A stretch of 64,000 nucleotides of DNA. Source: Microbacterium sp. B35-30 (GTDB lineage Bacteria; Actinomycetota; Actinomycetes; Actinomycetales; Microbacteriaceae). The notes under the pieces were generated by a model. The model ran no database searches, was not told where the DNA came from, and saw only the letters and a list, made by a program, of their open reading frames with translations. The stretch is taken from assembly GCF_010634855.1 (NCBI RefSeq), contig NZ_MWLQ01000026.1, positions 124,001-188,000 of the forward strand. The letters run 5' to 3'. Both the position numbers and the translations under genes were made by a program. The first letter of the stretch is position 1. Each line of letters opens with the position of its first letter. Below are positions 1 through 9,020 of this stretch, in pieces.

Positions 1-42
1 GTGGAGGAGCTGCGCATCACGGGCATCGAGGTGCTCGACTGA
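1..42 (+). CDS. C-terminal end of a protein cut by the window edge
   Basis: An open frame runs from the first base to a TGA at 40-42 and gives 13 residues ending in EVLD. The next gene lies on the other strand and converges with it. Too little is visible to name a family, and the frame could be coincidental, although no other frame explains the edge better. Confidence 0.4.
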   Translation: MEELRITGIEVLD

Positions 43-86
43 TTCTGCGGCCGATGGCGCGGCCGCCCGCCGCGTGAGGAAGGAGT

Positions 87-692
87 TCAGGCCGCGGGTT
101 CGCGCAGGCCGGCCGAGATGAGATCGGCGAGTGCGGGCAGGTCGGCGGCATCGGCCGGGCCGGCGAGCTCGTCGCCCGCCTCGAGCTCCTCGTCTGCCGA
201 AAGGGCCGCGAGCGTCGGGGTCGTGATGATCGCGACCCAGGCCTCCGCGGCGATCCGCACGCGCCGTGCGGCGATCGGATGCAGGATGCTCGCGCCGAGC
301 ACGCGTTCGACGATCGCCTGCAGCTGGCTGCGGTAGTCCCGCAGCCTCGCGCGCACCTCGGGGTGCGTCCGGTGCTCGCGCCACACGATGACGCGGCGCA
401 CCGCCGACTCGCCCTGAAGTTCGCGGAGCCTCCCCGTGACGTTGAGCAGCGACTGCGCCGGGTCACCCTCGGCGATCAGCGCGGAGGTGTCGATGGGATC
501 GAGATCGAGCCGTTCGCCCATCAGCGCGCGCAGCAGATCTGTCTTGCTGGGGAAGTAGTAGAAGAGCAGCCCCTTGGGCACGCCGGCCAGGTCGGCGATC
601 GCCCCGGTCGGGGTGGCGTCGAAGCCGCGCTCGGCGAAGAGGCGCTCGGCCGCATCGAGGATGAGGATCCGGCTCTCCCGGCTTCGCGTCAT
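87..692 (-). CDS. TetR/AcrR-family transcriptional regulator
   Basis: This 201-residue protein has the usual TetR length. An N-terminal helix-turn-helix lies at about residues 10-56 (AERLFAERGFDATPTGAIA followed by GVPKGLLFYYFPSKTDLL), and the remaining helical domain is a divergent ligand pocket. The ATG at 692 is preceded by a GAGGA ribosome site. It should act as a cytoplasmic one-component repressor. The SPW-repeat gene lies just upstream on the same strand, 85 bp away, and may be co-transcribed or regulated by it. The ligand cannot be read from the sequence. Confidence 0.9.
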   Translation of the reverse strand: MTRSRESRILILDAAERLFAERGFDATPTGAIADLAGVPKGLLFYYFPSKTDLLRALMGERLDLDPIDTSALIAEGDPAQSLLNVTGRLRELQGESAVRRVIVWREHRTHPEVRARLRDYRSQLQAIVERVLGASILHPIAARRVRIAAEAWVAIITTPTLAALSADEELEAGDELAGPADAADLPALADLISAGLREPAA

Positions 693-777
693 CTCGGATC
701 CTCAGGAAAGGCGCTGGGGCCGCCGGCGGTGTCCGGCGCCCCCGTCTCGACGGCGCACGTCAGTGGGGAGGGCACCC

Positions 778-1134
778 TCAGTGCGGGAGGGAACGGTCGT
801 GCATCTGCATGGCCGGTCGGATGGCGAGGGCCGCGACGATCACCGCGACCGCCCCGCCGATCCAGCAGATCCAGGCGGCTGCGGAATCCATGCTGGCGTA
901 ACCACCCAGCCACGGAGCGACGAACAGCACCGCACCGAGCGCGAGCTGCACGTACTCCATCGCGACCATCCCCGGCATCGCGAGGTTCATGACGCCGGCG
1001 GCGATCAGCAGGATGCCGACGATCAGCATCCATGGCATGGAGGCGCCCATCGGCGGCATGAACAGCGCCGCCACTGCGGCGACGAGGCCCACGACCACGG
1101 CGACCCAGTCCTCCCAACGAGTCCACTTGTTCAT
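778..1134 (-). CDS. SPW-repeat small integral membrane protein
   Basis: This 118-residue protein has four hydrophobic segments. It carries the short Trp-rich repeats that name the SPW family, seen at MNKWTRWEDWVAVVVGLVA, at SMPWMLIVGILL and at APWLGG. The function of the family is unknown; members are widespread in actinobacteria and proteobacteria. The start at 1134 is chosen because a strong GGAGGAG site lies 7-8 nt before it. The open frame continues upstream on the minus strand, but that part overlaps the oxidoreductase gene and is not credible. It lies directly upstream of a TetR gene on the same strand. Confidence 0.8.
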   Translation of the reverse strand: MNKWTRWEDWVAVVVGLVAAVAALFMPPMGASMPWMLIVGILLIAAGVMNLAMPGMVAMEYVQLALGAVLFVAPWLGGYASMDSAAAWICWIGGAVAVIVAALAIRPAMQMHDRSLPH

Positions 1135-1256
1135 CGGAATCTCCTCCTTCGGAGACGGTGATGGCTCCCGATCGGGGGTCGATTCCACGGTATTCCTGAC
1201 TGACCGACCGGTCAAGATCCCTCCCGAACGCTCCCGTTGCGCTCCGTACGGCGGCG

Positions 1257-2288
1257 TCACACGCGGGTGGGCTGCCAGCCGAGCGCGGGGGCGACGTGCT
1301 TCGCGAACGACTCGACCATCCGCAGGTTGAACTCCACGCCGAGCTGACTGGGGATGGTGAGCATGAGCGTGTCTGCCGAGGCGATGGCGGCGTCGTTCTG
1401 GAGCTGCTCGACCAGCTCGTCGGGTTCCCCGGCATAGGTCTTGCCGAAGGTCGAGCGGATGCCGTCGATCACGCCGATCTGGTCGCCGTCCTGGCGTCCG
1501 CCGAAGTACATGCGCTCCTCGGCGGTGGTGATCGGGAAGATCGAGCGGCTCACCGAGACGCGCGGCTCGCCGGCGTGACCCGCCTCCCGCCACGCGGCGC
1601 GGAATCCGTCGATCTGCTCCGCCTGCAGGATGTCGAACGGCCGCCCGTCCGCCGAGGTGAGCAGCGTCGACGACATCAGGTTCACGCCCGTGCGGCCCGC
1701 CCACTCGGCGGACTCGCGGTTGCCGGCGCCCCACCACACGCGGGAGCGGAGCCCGGGGGAGTGCGGCTCGATGCGCTGCAACCCCGTGCCCCCGCCGCCG
1801 AACGGCGAAGAGTCGTCGCGCTCCGCCAGGCCTTCGCCCTCGATCGCACGCAGGAAGAGGTCGAAGTGCTCGCGGGCGATGTCCGCGCCGCGGGGGTCGC
1901 CTGACCCGGTGTATCCGAAAGCCTCGTAGCCGCGCACGACGGTCTCGGGTGACCCGCGGCTCACGCCGAGCGCGAGCCGGCCGCCGGAGATGAGGTCGAC
2001 CGCGGCGGCCTCCTCCGCGAGGTACAGCGGATTCTCGTAGCGCATGTCGATCACCCCGGTGCCGACCTCGATGCGCTCCGTCCGTGCCGCGATAGCGGCG
2101 AGCAACGGCATCGGCGACGCCTGCTGACGCGCGAAGTGGTGGACGCGGAAGTACGCGCCGTTCACGCCGAGCTCATCCATGCCCTGGGCGAGGTCGATCG
2201 CCTGCAGCATCGAGTCCGCGGCCGTGAGCTGCCGACCGCCGCCCAGTGGGCCGTAGTGTCCGAACGAGAGGGTTCCGAAGCGCTGCAT
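1257..2288 (-). CDS. LLM-class (luciferase-like) flavin-dependent oxidoreductase
   Basis: At 343 residues this is a typical bacterial luciferase-like TIM-barrel monooxygenase of the F420/FMN group. The family pattern is clear: MQRFGTLSFGHYGPLG at the start, TERIEVGTGVIDMRYENPLYLAEEAAAVDLISGGRL in the first third (shown by its pieces TERIEVGTGV and DLISGGRLALGVSRG), and WGAGNRESAEWAG near the middle. Substrate and cofactor cannot be read. The start at 2288 has no clear Shine-Dalgarno; the open frame extends upstream to 2747 but would run into the YdhR-like gene on the other strand. The two genes diverge across a 144-bp gap. Confidence 0.87.
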   Translation of the reverse strand: MQRFGTLSFGHYGPLGGGRQLTAADSMLQAIDLAQGMDELGVNGAYFRVHHFARQQASPMPLLAAIAARTERIEVGTGVIDMRYENPLYLAEEAAAVDLISGGRLALGVSRGSPETVVRGYEAFGYTGSGDPRGADIAREHFDLFLRAIEGEGLAERDDSSPFGGGGTGLQRIEPHSPGLRSRVWWGAGNRESAEWAGRTGVNLMSSTLLTSADGRPFDILQAEQIDGFRAAWREAGHAGEPRVSVSRSIFPITTAEERMYFGGRQDGDQIGVIDGIRSTFGKTYAGEPDELVEQLQNDAAIASADTLMLTIPSQLGVEFNLRMVESFAKHVAPALGWQPTRV

Positions 2289-2432
2289 GTCGACTGCAAC
2301 GGTACGCGCGCAGCATCCATTCCGGTGAATGCAGTGCCGCAGCCTCGTACCATCGCGCACGTAATCGGGGAAGCCTTGTCGGCGCCTCGTGGTTGCCTGG
2401 ACCTCAGAAGCGCACCGACGGAAGGACGAAGC

Positions 2433-2738
2433 ATGGCACATCTCCTGGTGTTCGAATTCCCCTCGGCGGGGCCGTTCGGCGCGGAGGCGGTCGCCGCGTT
2501 CGGCGAACTGGCCGGCGACATCGCGGGTGAGAAGGGCCTCGTGTTCAAGGTCTGGACCGAGGATGCCGAGAGCGGCATCGCCGGCGGCGCCTACCTCTTC
2601 CAGACCAAGGAGGATGCCGATCGCTACCTCGCCTTCCACAGCGAGCGGCTGCGGGGCTACGGCGTGACGGACATCGAGGTGAGGAGCTACGGCGTCAACG
2701 ACGGTCTGTCGGCGCTCACCGGCGTTCCGCCGCGTTGA
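2433..2738 (+). CDS. YdhR-like putative monooxygenase
   Basis: The protein is 101 residues, the same length as Escherichia coli YdhR, and aligns by eye over its whole length. Shared elements are the GPFG turn near residue 14, the FKVWTED strand near 40, the AGGAYLF strand near 50 and the closing YGVNDGLS. YdhR is a dimeric ferredoxin-like alpha/beta-barrel protein thought to be a quinol-type monooxygenase; no substrate is established. The ATG is preceded by GAAGGA. It is divergent from the luciferase-like oxidoreductase, which may suggest shared redox or xenobiotic regulation. Confidence 0.85.
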   Translation: MAHLLVFEFPSAGPFGAEAVAAFGELAGDIAGEKGLVFKVWTEDAESGIAGGAYLFQTKEDADRYLAFHSERLRGYGVTDIEVRSYGVNDGLSALTGVPPR

Positions 2739-2757
2739 GCGGCGCACGGGGTGCCGC
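2739..2757. terminator. Short hairpin between convergent genes
   Basis: GCGGC-G-CAC and GTG-CCGC form a short hairpin with one bulged G and a GGG loop in the gap between the convergent YdhR-like and LuxR genes. There is no T-run. A terminator role is inferred only from its position. Confidence 0.35.
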
Positions 2758-2763
2758 GTCGTG

Positions 2764-5559
2764 TCAGTCCCGATGCACCACCTCGGCGAGCGCCCGCGTC
2801 AGCTCGGCGCGTGAGCCGATCCCCAGCTTCGTATAGGCCTTGCGCAGGTGGTATTCGACGGTCTTCGGGCTGAGGAACAGGGCGGCCGCAGCTTCGCGGG
2901 TCGTGCGGCCCTCTGCGAGCAGCACGCTGACCTGGAGTTCCTGCGGCGTGAGGTCCTCGACCGCGTTTCCCGACGTGGCGCGGACGTGTTCGCCGGTCGC
3001 GGTGAGCTCTGTCGCGGCGCGGTCGCGCCACACCGACGCCCCGAGCTCGGTGAAGTCGTCGAATGCCGCGCGCAGCTGAACGCGCGCGTCTTTCCGCCGA
3101 CCCGACCGGCGAAGGCGCTCGCCGTACGCGAGGCGGGTGCGCGCCGTCTCGAACCGATCGAGCGTCTGCTCATGCCAGTCGAGCGCCGACGCGAACAAGT
3201 CGTCGGCATCGTCTTCGGCTGCGGCGATCCCCATCGCGCGGTCGCCACGGGCGCAGGCCCACGGCTGCCCCTTCGCCGCGGCGCGCGTGCGGTACAGGGT
3301 CGCCGTCGCCAGCGCATCTTCGCGCCGCCCGATGCGCATAAGGGCGTCGCCGTACTCGGGACCGGGCCAGAGGTCGACATCGTCGAGCCCGAGGCGTGCG
3401 AGCAGCACGATGAGATCTGCGAAGAGCTCCGCCGCGATCCCCGGGCGACCCAACGAGAGCTCGAGGTCACCGAACGCGTGGCCCACCCAGGCCTCGCCCA
3501 CGTGGATGTCGCGCGCCGCGCAGTGCGTCCGTGCCGCCTCACCATGGGCGCGGCACGCGTCCGCTCGGCCGGCACGGGAGTCGAGTCGCGCGAGCCCCGC
3601 CAGCGACATCGCGAGCTCTGTCGTCTGACCCGTTTCGGTGGCGAGCCGGATGGCCTCGGCGAAGTTCGCCTCTGCCCGCACCCAGGACGCGGACGTGGTG
3701 GCCTCGTCGACCGCGACGTGGAAGAGGAGCGCAGGCAGGGCTCCGATCCCGGCGGCGCCGCGCACCTCGTCGACGAGCTCCCGAAGCCGCACCCCGCTGG
3801 TGGCGTCGCGCAGGTACAGGGGCGCCAGCATGAGCCACGACAGGCGGCGAGGATCCCGCCCCAGCTCCGGATCGGTCTCGAGGAGCGGCACGGCGGCACG
3901 GAGCTCGTCGGCTCCGCCGAGGCCTGCGAGCGTCTTCGCCATCCCGGAGGCCATCAATCCGAGTGCATGAGCACGCGTCGTCGTCACCTCAGGTCGGAGT
4001 CCGGCGATCCGATCGGCCAGCGCCGACGCAGTGCGCGCGTCTCCGAGGTAGTAGGTGGCGTGCACGGCGTCCGCCAGCGCGACGGTCGCTGCATCCGCCG
4101 ATGCCGCGTGATCGGCCGCACGCAGCAGGATGTCGAGCGCCTCCCTCAGCGATCCGGTGCGCGCCGCCACCGACGCACGCAGTTCGATCTCTCGGACGTC
4201 GTCAGCAGCAGACCCGACCTCGACGCCGGCCGGGGCCTCGACGCGGCCGGCCACCTCCGAAACGGCGTCCCGCCCTCGCCGGTCCAGGAGCGAGACGGCG
4301 CGCTCGCCGTCGCCGGCTTCCCAGGCGGTGTCGGCGGCACGGAGCAGCCGTGCGGCGCGCGTGCCGGCTTCAGGAGTGAGACGTGCCGAGCGCTCGAACG
4401 CACCCGAGGCGACGGAGTACGCGGCCCGTGCGACGGCGTGGTCGCCGGCCTCGGCGAGGAGGCCGGCGATCGCGGCGTCGGGGTGCGAGGTCGCCTCCGA
4501 CAGGTGCCAAGCCCGCCGGTCGACGTCGCCGGGTGACGCGGCTTCGGCGGCGGCGCGGTGCGCGGCACGGCGTTCATGTGCGGACGCCCCGGAGTACACG
4601 GCGGCGCGCAGCAGCGGATGCCGGAACCCGACGTGCCCGTCGCGCACCGCGATCAGGCCGGCGTCCTCCGCCGCGTCGAGTCGGGCCACGTCCACCCCGT
4701 GCGCTTCGCAGGCGTCGGTCACGAAGCGGAGGTCGGCGCCGCACACAGCGGCGACGAGGAGGGCTGAACGGCAGCCGGCATCCAGCGTCGACAGCCGCCT
4801 GCCGAACGCGTCTATGACCGCACGCGGCACCCGTAGGGGAAGCCCGGTGTCGAGGCTCTCGACCACACCGAGATCGGCGGCGCGCAGTTCGAGCATGGCG
4901 AGCGGGTTGCCTTCGGTGGCGCGGTGCAGCACGCGGACCCGTTCGTCGGCGACCGCGGCGCCGGGGGCATGCTGGAGGATCGTCCGCGCGGACTCGAGGT
5001 CGACACCGCCCAGTGTCAGCGTCCGAAGGCCGGCGACGAGCCCGTCTCCCTCTGGGCTCCGCGAGCCGAACAGCGCCACCACCGGGTCCGCGGCGAGCCG
5101 TCGGGCGGCGAAGACGAGGGCGCTCGACGAGGGCGCGTCGGCCAAGTGCAGATCGTCCACGACGACGGCGACCGGTCCATCCTCCGCGAACCGGCAGACC
5201 AGGCTCAGCACCGCCGCACCGATGGTGAATCGGTCGCGCCCGTCGGCTGGTCCTGACGCTCCCGGAAGCGCGAGCGCCGCCGCGAGGGCATCGGCCTGCG
5301 TCGAGGGGATGCCCCCGAGCGCCCCGAGCGCGGGTCGCAGCAGCTGCAGCAGCGTGGCGAAGGCGATCTCACGCTCGGACTCGAGCCCGGTCGCGCGCAG
5401 CACCTGCATGCCGTCCAGTTGCGAGACGGCGTCGTCGAGGAGTGCGGTCTTCCCCACGCCGGCCTCGCCGCGCACGGCGAGCACGCCGCTCGTCCCCAGA
5501 CGCGCAGCCGCCCCGAGCCGAGCGATCTCCTGCTGCTCGGCCCGCCGACCCACCAGCAT
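2764..5559 (-). CDS. Large ATP-binding LuxR-family regulator (LAL/MalT type)
   Basis: At 931 residues this has LAL architecture. An N-terminal AAA/NACHT-like ATPase carries Walker A GEAGVGKT at residues 31-38 and a Walker B-like VAVVVDDLHLAD. A long helical tetratricopeptide-like middle follows, and a C-terminal LuxR helix-turn-helix (LTPQELQVSVLLAEGRTTREA, then LSPKTVEYHLRKAYTKLGI, split here) occupies the last 65 residues. LAL proteins are ATP-dependent activators. The start at 5559 is supported by a TAGACT box 7 nt upstream (5567-5572), which implies a leaderless mRNA. The open frame extends far beyond this on the minus strand, over the methyltransferase, and that extension is rejected. 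It is divergent from the methyltransferase, its probable target. Confidence 0.9.
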   Translation of the reverse strand: MLVGRRAEQQEIARLGAAARLGTSGVLAVRGEAGVGKTALLDDAVSQLDGMQVLRATGLESEREIAFATLLQLLRPALGALGGIPSTQADALAAALALPGASGPADGRDRFTIGAAVLSLVCRFAEDGPVAVVVDDLHLADAPSSSALVFAARRLAADPVVALFGSRSPEGDGLVAGLRTLTLGGVDLESARTILQHAPGAAVADERVRVLHRATEGNPLAMLELRAADLGVVESLDTGLPLRVPRAVIDAFGRRLSTLDAGCRSALLVAAVCGADLRFVTDACEAHGVDVARLDAAEDAGLIAVRDGHVGFRHPLLRAAVYSGASAHERRAAHRAAAEAASPGDVDRRAWHLSEATSHPDAAIAGLLAEAGDHAVARAAYSVASGAFERSARLTPEAGTRAARLLRAADTAWEAGDGERAVSLLDRRGRDAVSEVAGRVEAPAGVEVGSAADDVREIELRASVAARTGSLREALDILLRAADHAASADAATVALADAVHATYYLGDARTASALADRIAGLRPEVTTTRAHALGLMASGMAKTLAGLGGADELRAAVPLLETDPELGRDPRRLSWLMLAPLYLRDATSGVRLRELVDEVRGAAGIGALPALLFHVAVDEATTSASWVRAEANFAEAIRLATETGQTTELAMSLAGLARLDSRAGRADACRAHGEAARTHCAARDIHVGEAWVGHAFGDLELSLGRPGIAAELFADLIVLLARLGLDDVDLWPGPEYGDALMRIGRREDALATATLYRTRAAAKGQPWACARGDRAMGIAAAEDDADDLFASALDWHEQTLDRFETARTRLAYGERLRRSGRRKDARVQLRAAFDDFTELGASVWRDRAATELTATGEHVRATSGNAVEDLTPQELQVSVLLAEGRTTREAAAALFLSPKTVEYHLRKAYTKLGIGSRAELTRALAEVVHRD

Positions 5560-5566
5560 GGAGCCG

Positions 5567-5572
5567 AGTCTA
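5567..5572 (-). promoter_or_regulatory. -10 box for the leaderless LuxR gene
   Basis: TAGACT on the minus strand ends 7 nt before the ATG at 5559, so transcription should start at or next to the start codon. The same spacing recurs at several genes here. Confidence 0.55.
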
Positions 5573-5682
5573 CGACCGCGGTCGGGACTAGGGGGGTCCC
5601 CGGATGCGGCGGCCGGCTCCGCATTCCTACCGTCGAGGTGACGGCGGATCACGCCGCACACCACCGACCGAAGGAGCCGCTG

Positions 5683-6759
5683 ATGTCTCTCACCGCCCCA
5701 CCCGCCCAGATCGACACCGACAAGCTGATGAGCTTCGTCTTCCGCGCCGTCGACGAGGTCGGCGCGACCCTCAACGCCGCACTCGTCGTGATGGGCGACA
5801 AGCTCGGGTACTACCGGGACCTCGCCGAGTACGGAGCGAGCACACCGGCCCAGCTTGCCGAGCGCACGCAGACCGCCGAGCCGTACGCGCGAGAGTGGCT
5901 CAACGCCCAGGCCGCGGGGGGCTACGTCACCTATGACCCGGCCACGAAGCGCTACACGCTGCCGCCTGAGCACGCGCTCGCGATGACCGACCCCGACAGT
6001 GCCGCGTTCCTTCCCGGGTTCTTTCAGATCGCGCTCGGCACGGTCCATGACACGCAGCACATCGTGGACGCCGCCCGCAGCGGCGCCGGCTACGGCTGGC
6101 ACCAGCACGGCTCGGACGTCCACGTCGGCTGCGAGCGCTTCTTCCGCCCGAGCTATCACGCGAACCTCGTCGGGTCCTGGATCCCGGCGCTCGAGGGTGT
6201 CGAGGAGAAGCTCCGGACCGGCGCGCTCGTCGCCGATGTGGGCTGCGGGCACGGGGCATCCACGGTCCTGCTCGCGCAGGCCTTCCCCGACTCCACGTTC
6301 GTGGGCTCGGACTACCATGCCGAGTCCATCGAGACGGCGCGCGCCCGTGCCGCGGAGGCGGGCGTCGACAACGCGCGCTTCGAGGTCGCGTCCGCCGGGG
6401 AGTTCGGGGGCCGCGGCTACGACCTGGTCGCGATGTTCGACTGCCTGCACGACATGGGGGACCCGGTCGGCGCTGCCCGTCGGGTGCGCGAGGCGATCGC
6501 CGACGACGGCACCTGGATGATCGTCGAGCCGATGGCCGGCGACCACGTCGAAGACAACCTCAACCCGGTCGGCCGCGCGTACTACGGCTTCTCGACGCTG
6601 CTCTGCACCCCATCGTCGCTCTCGCAGGACGTCGGTCTGGCCCTCGGCACGCAGGCGGGTCCGGCACGCATCCGCGACGTCACCACCGCTGCCGGGTTCA
6701 CCCGATTCCGCAGCGTCGCCGAGACGCCGTTCAACCGCGTGATCGAGGCGCGTCCCTGA
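5683..6759 (+). CDS. Class I SAM-dependent methyltransferase with N-terminal winged helix
   Basis: The 358-residue protein has an N-terminal dimerisation/winged-helix part (about residues 15-100, with TPAQLAERTQTAEPYAREWL) and a Rossmann methyltransferase domain. SAM motif I is VADVGCGHGAS at about 184-193, followed by VGSDYHAESIETA and by FDCLHDMGDP as motif IV. The layout resembles Mycobacterium tuberculosis Rv2258c and O-methyltransferase-like enzymes. The acceptor is unknown. The ATG has an AAGGAG site 5 nt upstream. TACCGT at 5628-5633 could be its -10 box. It is divergent from the LAL regulator at 2764-5559, which likely controls it. Confidence 0.88.
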   Translation: MSLTAPPAQIDTDKLMSFVFRAVDEVGATLNAALVVMGDKLGYYRDLAEYGASTPAQLAERTQTAEPYAREWLNAQAAGGYVTYDPATKRYTLPPEHALAMTDPDSAAFLPGFFQIALGTVHDTQHIVDAARSGAGYGWHQHGSDVHVGCERFFRPSYHANLVGSWIPALEGVEEKLRTGALVADVGCGHGASTVLLAQAFPDSTFVGSDYHAESIETARARAAEAGVDNARFEVASAGEFGGRGYDLVAMFDCLHDMGDPVGAARRVREAIADDGTWMIVEPMAGDHVEDNLNPVGRAYYGFSTLLCTPSSLSQDVGLALGTQAGPARIRDVTTAAGFTRFRSVAETPFNRVIEARP

Positions 6760-6828
6760 CGGGGCCGTGGCGACAGGAGCAGACTGACCTCGAATGCGGG
6801 TGAGGCCTCGAGCGAGGAGATGGCCGCC

Positions 6829-8070
6829 ATGGGCAACCGCCATACCTGGGTGCGGGCGCAGCGTCGTCCGCGCAGGGCACTGTTCCTGTCGTCCCCGATC
6901 GGCCTCGGCCACGCCCGCCGCGACGTCGCCATCGCGCAGGAGCTCCGGGCACTCCACCCCGATCTGCAGATCGACTGGCTGGCGCAGCATCCGGTCACGC
7001 GCGTGCTGGCGGATGCCGGGGAACCTGTGCACCCGGCATCCGCCCTCCTTGCCAACGAATCCGCCCACATCGAGGACGAGTCGGCCGACCATGATCTCCA
7101 CGCCTTCCGGGCGATCCGACGCATGGACGAGATCCTCGTGAACAACTTCATGGTCTTCAACGACGTCGTCGACGAGACCTACTACGACCTCGTGATCGGC
7201 GACGAGGCGTGGGACGTCGACTACTTCCTGCATGAGAACCCGGAGCTCAAGCGGTTCGCGTTCGCGTGGCTCACGGATTTCGTGGGATGGCTGCCGATGC
7301 CGAGCGGCGGGGATGCCGAAGCCGCGCTCACCGCCGACTACAACGCCGAGATGCTCGAGCAGCGGGCGCGTTACCGGCGGCTGCGCGACCGCTCGATCTT
7401 CGTCGGCAACCCCGACGACATCGTGGACGAGTCGTTCGGGCCAGGGCTCCCCGGCATCCGCGAATGGACGACGGCGCACTTCGACTTCGCGGGGTACATC
7501 ACCGGCTTCGTGCCGCCGACCGACGAGGAGCGCGCCCGGACGCGCGCAAGGCTCGGCTACGGTCCCGATGATGTGCTGTGCGTAGTGACCGTCGGCGGTT
7601 CGGGTGTGGGCCGTGCACTGCTCGGCAGGGTCATGGATGCCGTGCCCCTCGCGCGCCGCCTGCTGCCGGCGCTGCGGTTCCTGGTCGTGACGGGTCCCCG
7701 GATCGATCCCGCGTCACTGCCGCGCAGGCAGGGCGTGCGGGTGCGCGGATTCGTCCCGGATCTCTATCGGGCGCTGGCCGCCTGCGACGTCGCGATCGTC
7801 CAGGGTGGGCTCACGACGTGCATGGAGCTGGCCGCGGCCCGGCGCCCCTTCCTCTTCGTGCCGCTCGAGAACCACTTCGAGCAGAACTTCCACGTGCGTC
7901 ATCGGCTGGAAAACTACGGCGCCGGGCGTGGCATCCGTTATTCGGAAGCCAGGGATCCCGACGCGCTCGCCGCGGCACTCGTGGCCGAGGTCTCGCGCGA
8001 CGTCTCGTATCGCCGCGTGGAGACCGATGGGGCGGCGCGCGCGGCCGCGATGCTGGCGGAGCTGATCTGA
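6829..8070 (+). CDS. UDP-glycosyltransferase-like protein (GT-B fold, MurG/UGT group)
   Basis: This 413-residue GT-B protein opens with the strand-loop RALFLSSPIGLGHARRDVAIA, shown by its core PIGLGHARRD, and has the C-terminal donor-site region DVAIVQGGLTTCMELAAARRP followed by PLENHFEQNFHVRHR, which corresponds to the GGxxT...HFEQ signature of MurG/UGT enzymes. It should move a nucleotide-activated sugar to a small molecule or lipid. The start at 6829 is preferred because GAGGAG lies 9 nt upstream; an in-frame ATG at 6820 is too close to that site. The stop overlaps the start of the next gene, so the two are translationally coupled. Confidence 0.8.
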   Translation: MGNRHTWVRAQRRPRRALFLSSPIGLGHARRDVAIAQELRALHPDLQIDWLAQHPVTRVLADAGEPVHPASALLANESAHIEDESADHDLHAFRAIRRMDEILVNNFMVFNDVVDETYYDLVIGDEAWDVDYFLHENPELKRFAFAWLTDFVGWLPMPSGGDAEAALTADYNAEMLEQRARYRRLRDRSIFVGNPDDIVDESFGPGLPGIREWTTAHFDFAGYITGFVPPTDEERARTRARLGYGPDDVLCVVTVGGSGVGRALLGRVMDAVPLARRLLPALRFLVVTGPRIDPASLPRRQGVRVRGFVPDLYRALAACDVAIVQGGLTTCMELAAARRPFLFVPLENHFEQNFHVRHRLENYGAGRGIRYSEARDPDALAAALVAEVSRDVSYRRVETDGAARAAAMLAELI

Positions 8071-8933
8071 TGCGCGCGCTCGAACCCACGACGAGCGGTT
8101 TCGTCGACCGCGACGGCATCGCCGTGCACTACGAGGTGTACGGCGACGGCGCGCCCACCGTGTATCTGCTCATGCCCGACGTGATCGTGCACAGCCGGGC
8201 GTGGAAGGCGCAGATCCCGTTCCTGGCGCGGCACTTCCGTGTGGTGGTGAGCGACCCGCCGGGCAACGGGCTGAGCGGCACGCCCACCTCGCCCGATCAG
8301 ATGGACGATGGCGTGGTGATCGCCGGCCAGTGGGCCGTGCTGGATGCGATCGGCGCGGATCAGGCGGTGCTGGTCGGGGTGTGCACGGGCGCCGGGCACG
8401 CGCTGATCATGGCCGGCCAGCGTCCCGGGCGGGTGCTCGGGGCGTGCGCGATCAACCCGGGCGTGCGGCTGACGGAGCCGCTGCCGCACCGGATCGCGTT
8501 CGACTTCGACGCGCAGCGCGACTCGTATGAAGGCTGGCAGAAGCAGAACCGCCACTACTGGAAGCAGGACTGGGCCGACTGGTCGCAGTTCTTCTTCGGG
8601 CAGATGTTCCCTGAGCCGCACTCCACGAAGCAGGTAGAGGACTGCGTGGACTGGTCGATGGGGGCCGGCGCCGACATGCTGCTCCTCGAAGACGCATCGA
8701 CGTATCTCGCCGCGGACATCCCGGCGTCGCGGGCGATCTGCGAGGCGGTTCGATGCCCGGTGCTGGTGATCACGGGGTCGCTCGACATGTGCCAGGACCC
8801 GCGGCGCGGGCCGATCGCCGCCGAGATCACCGGGGGCGACCTCGTCGTCATCGACGGCGGGGGACATCTGCCCCAGGCGCGCGACCCGGTGAAGGTCAAT
8901 CTGCTGCTGCGGGAATTCATCACACGCCTGTGA
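8070..8933 (+). CDS. Alpha/beta hydrolase with Cys at the nucleophile position
   Basis: This 287-residue alpha/beta-hydrolase has its nucleophile elbow at GVCTGAG, so residue 105 is Cys rather than Ser. A candidate acid lies in ITGSLDMC and the histidine in GGGHLPQARDP, giving a likely Cys-Asp-His triad. Cys nucleophiles occur in dienelactone-hydrolase-like members; loss of esterase activity is another possibility. The ATG overlaps the TGA of the glycosyltransferase by one base, which argues for a shared pathway in which the hydrolase acts on the glycosylated product or its precursor. The substrate is unknown. Confidence 0.8.
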   Translation: MRALEPTTSGFVDRDGIAVHYEVYGDGAPTVYLLMPDVIVHSRAWKAQIPFLARHFRVVVSDPPGNGLSGTPTSPDQMDDGVVIAGQWAVLDAIGADQAVLVGVCTGAGHALIMAGQRPGRVLGACAINPGVRLTEPLPHRIAFDFDAQRDSYEGWQKQNRHYWKQDWADWSQFFFGQMFPEPHSTKQVEDCVDWSMGAGADMLLLEDASTYLAADIPASRAICEAVRCPVLVITGSLDMCQDPRRGPIAAEITGGDLVVIDGGGHLPQARDPVKVNLLLREFITRL

Positions 8934-9020
8934 CCCCTCTGTCCGACTGCGGCCGGCCGAGCCTACGATGGCCAGACGAAAGATGACGCAGACGGATGCC
9001 GCGGCGAGAGGAGGCGCGTC

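Noticed and set aside
5560..7479. Continuation of the minus-strand LuxR frame to a 1571-codon reading frame
   Set aside because: The extension lies antisense to the methyltransferase and glycosyltransferase genes, shows no domain pattern, and the leaderless TAGACT box fixes the start at 5559.
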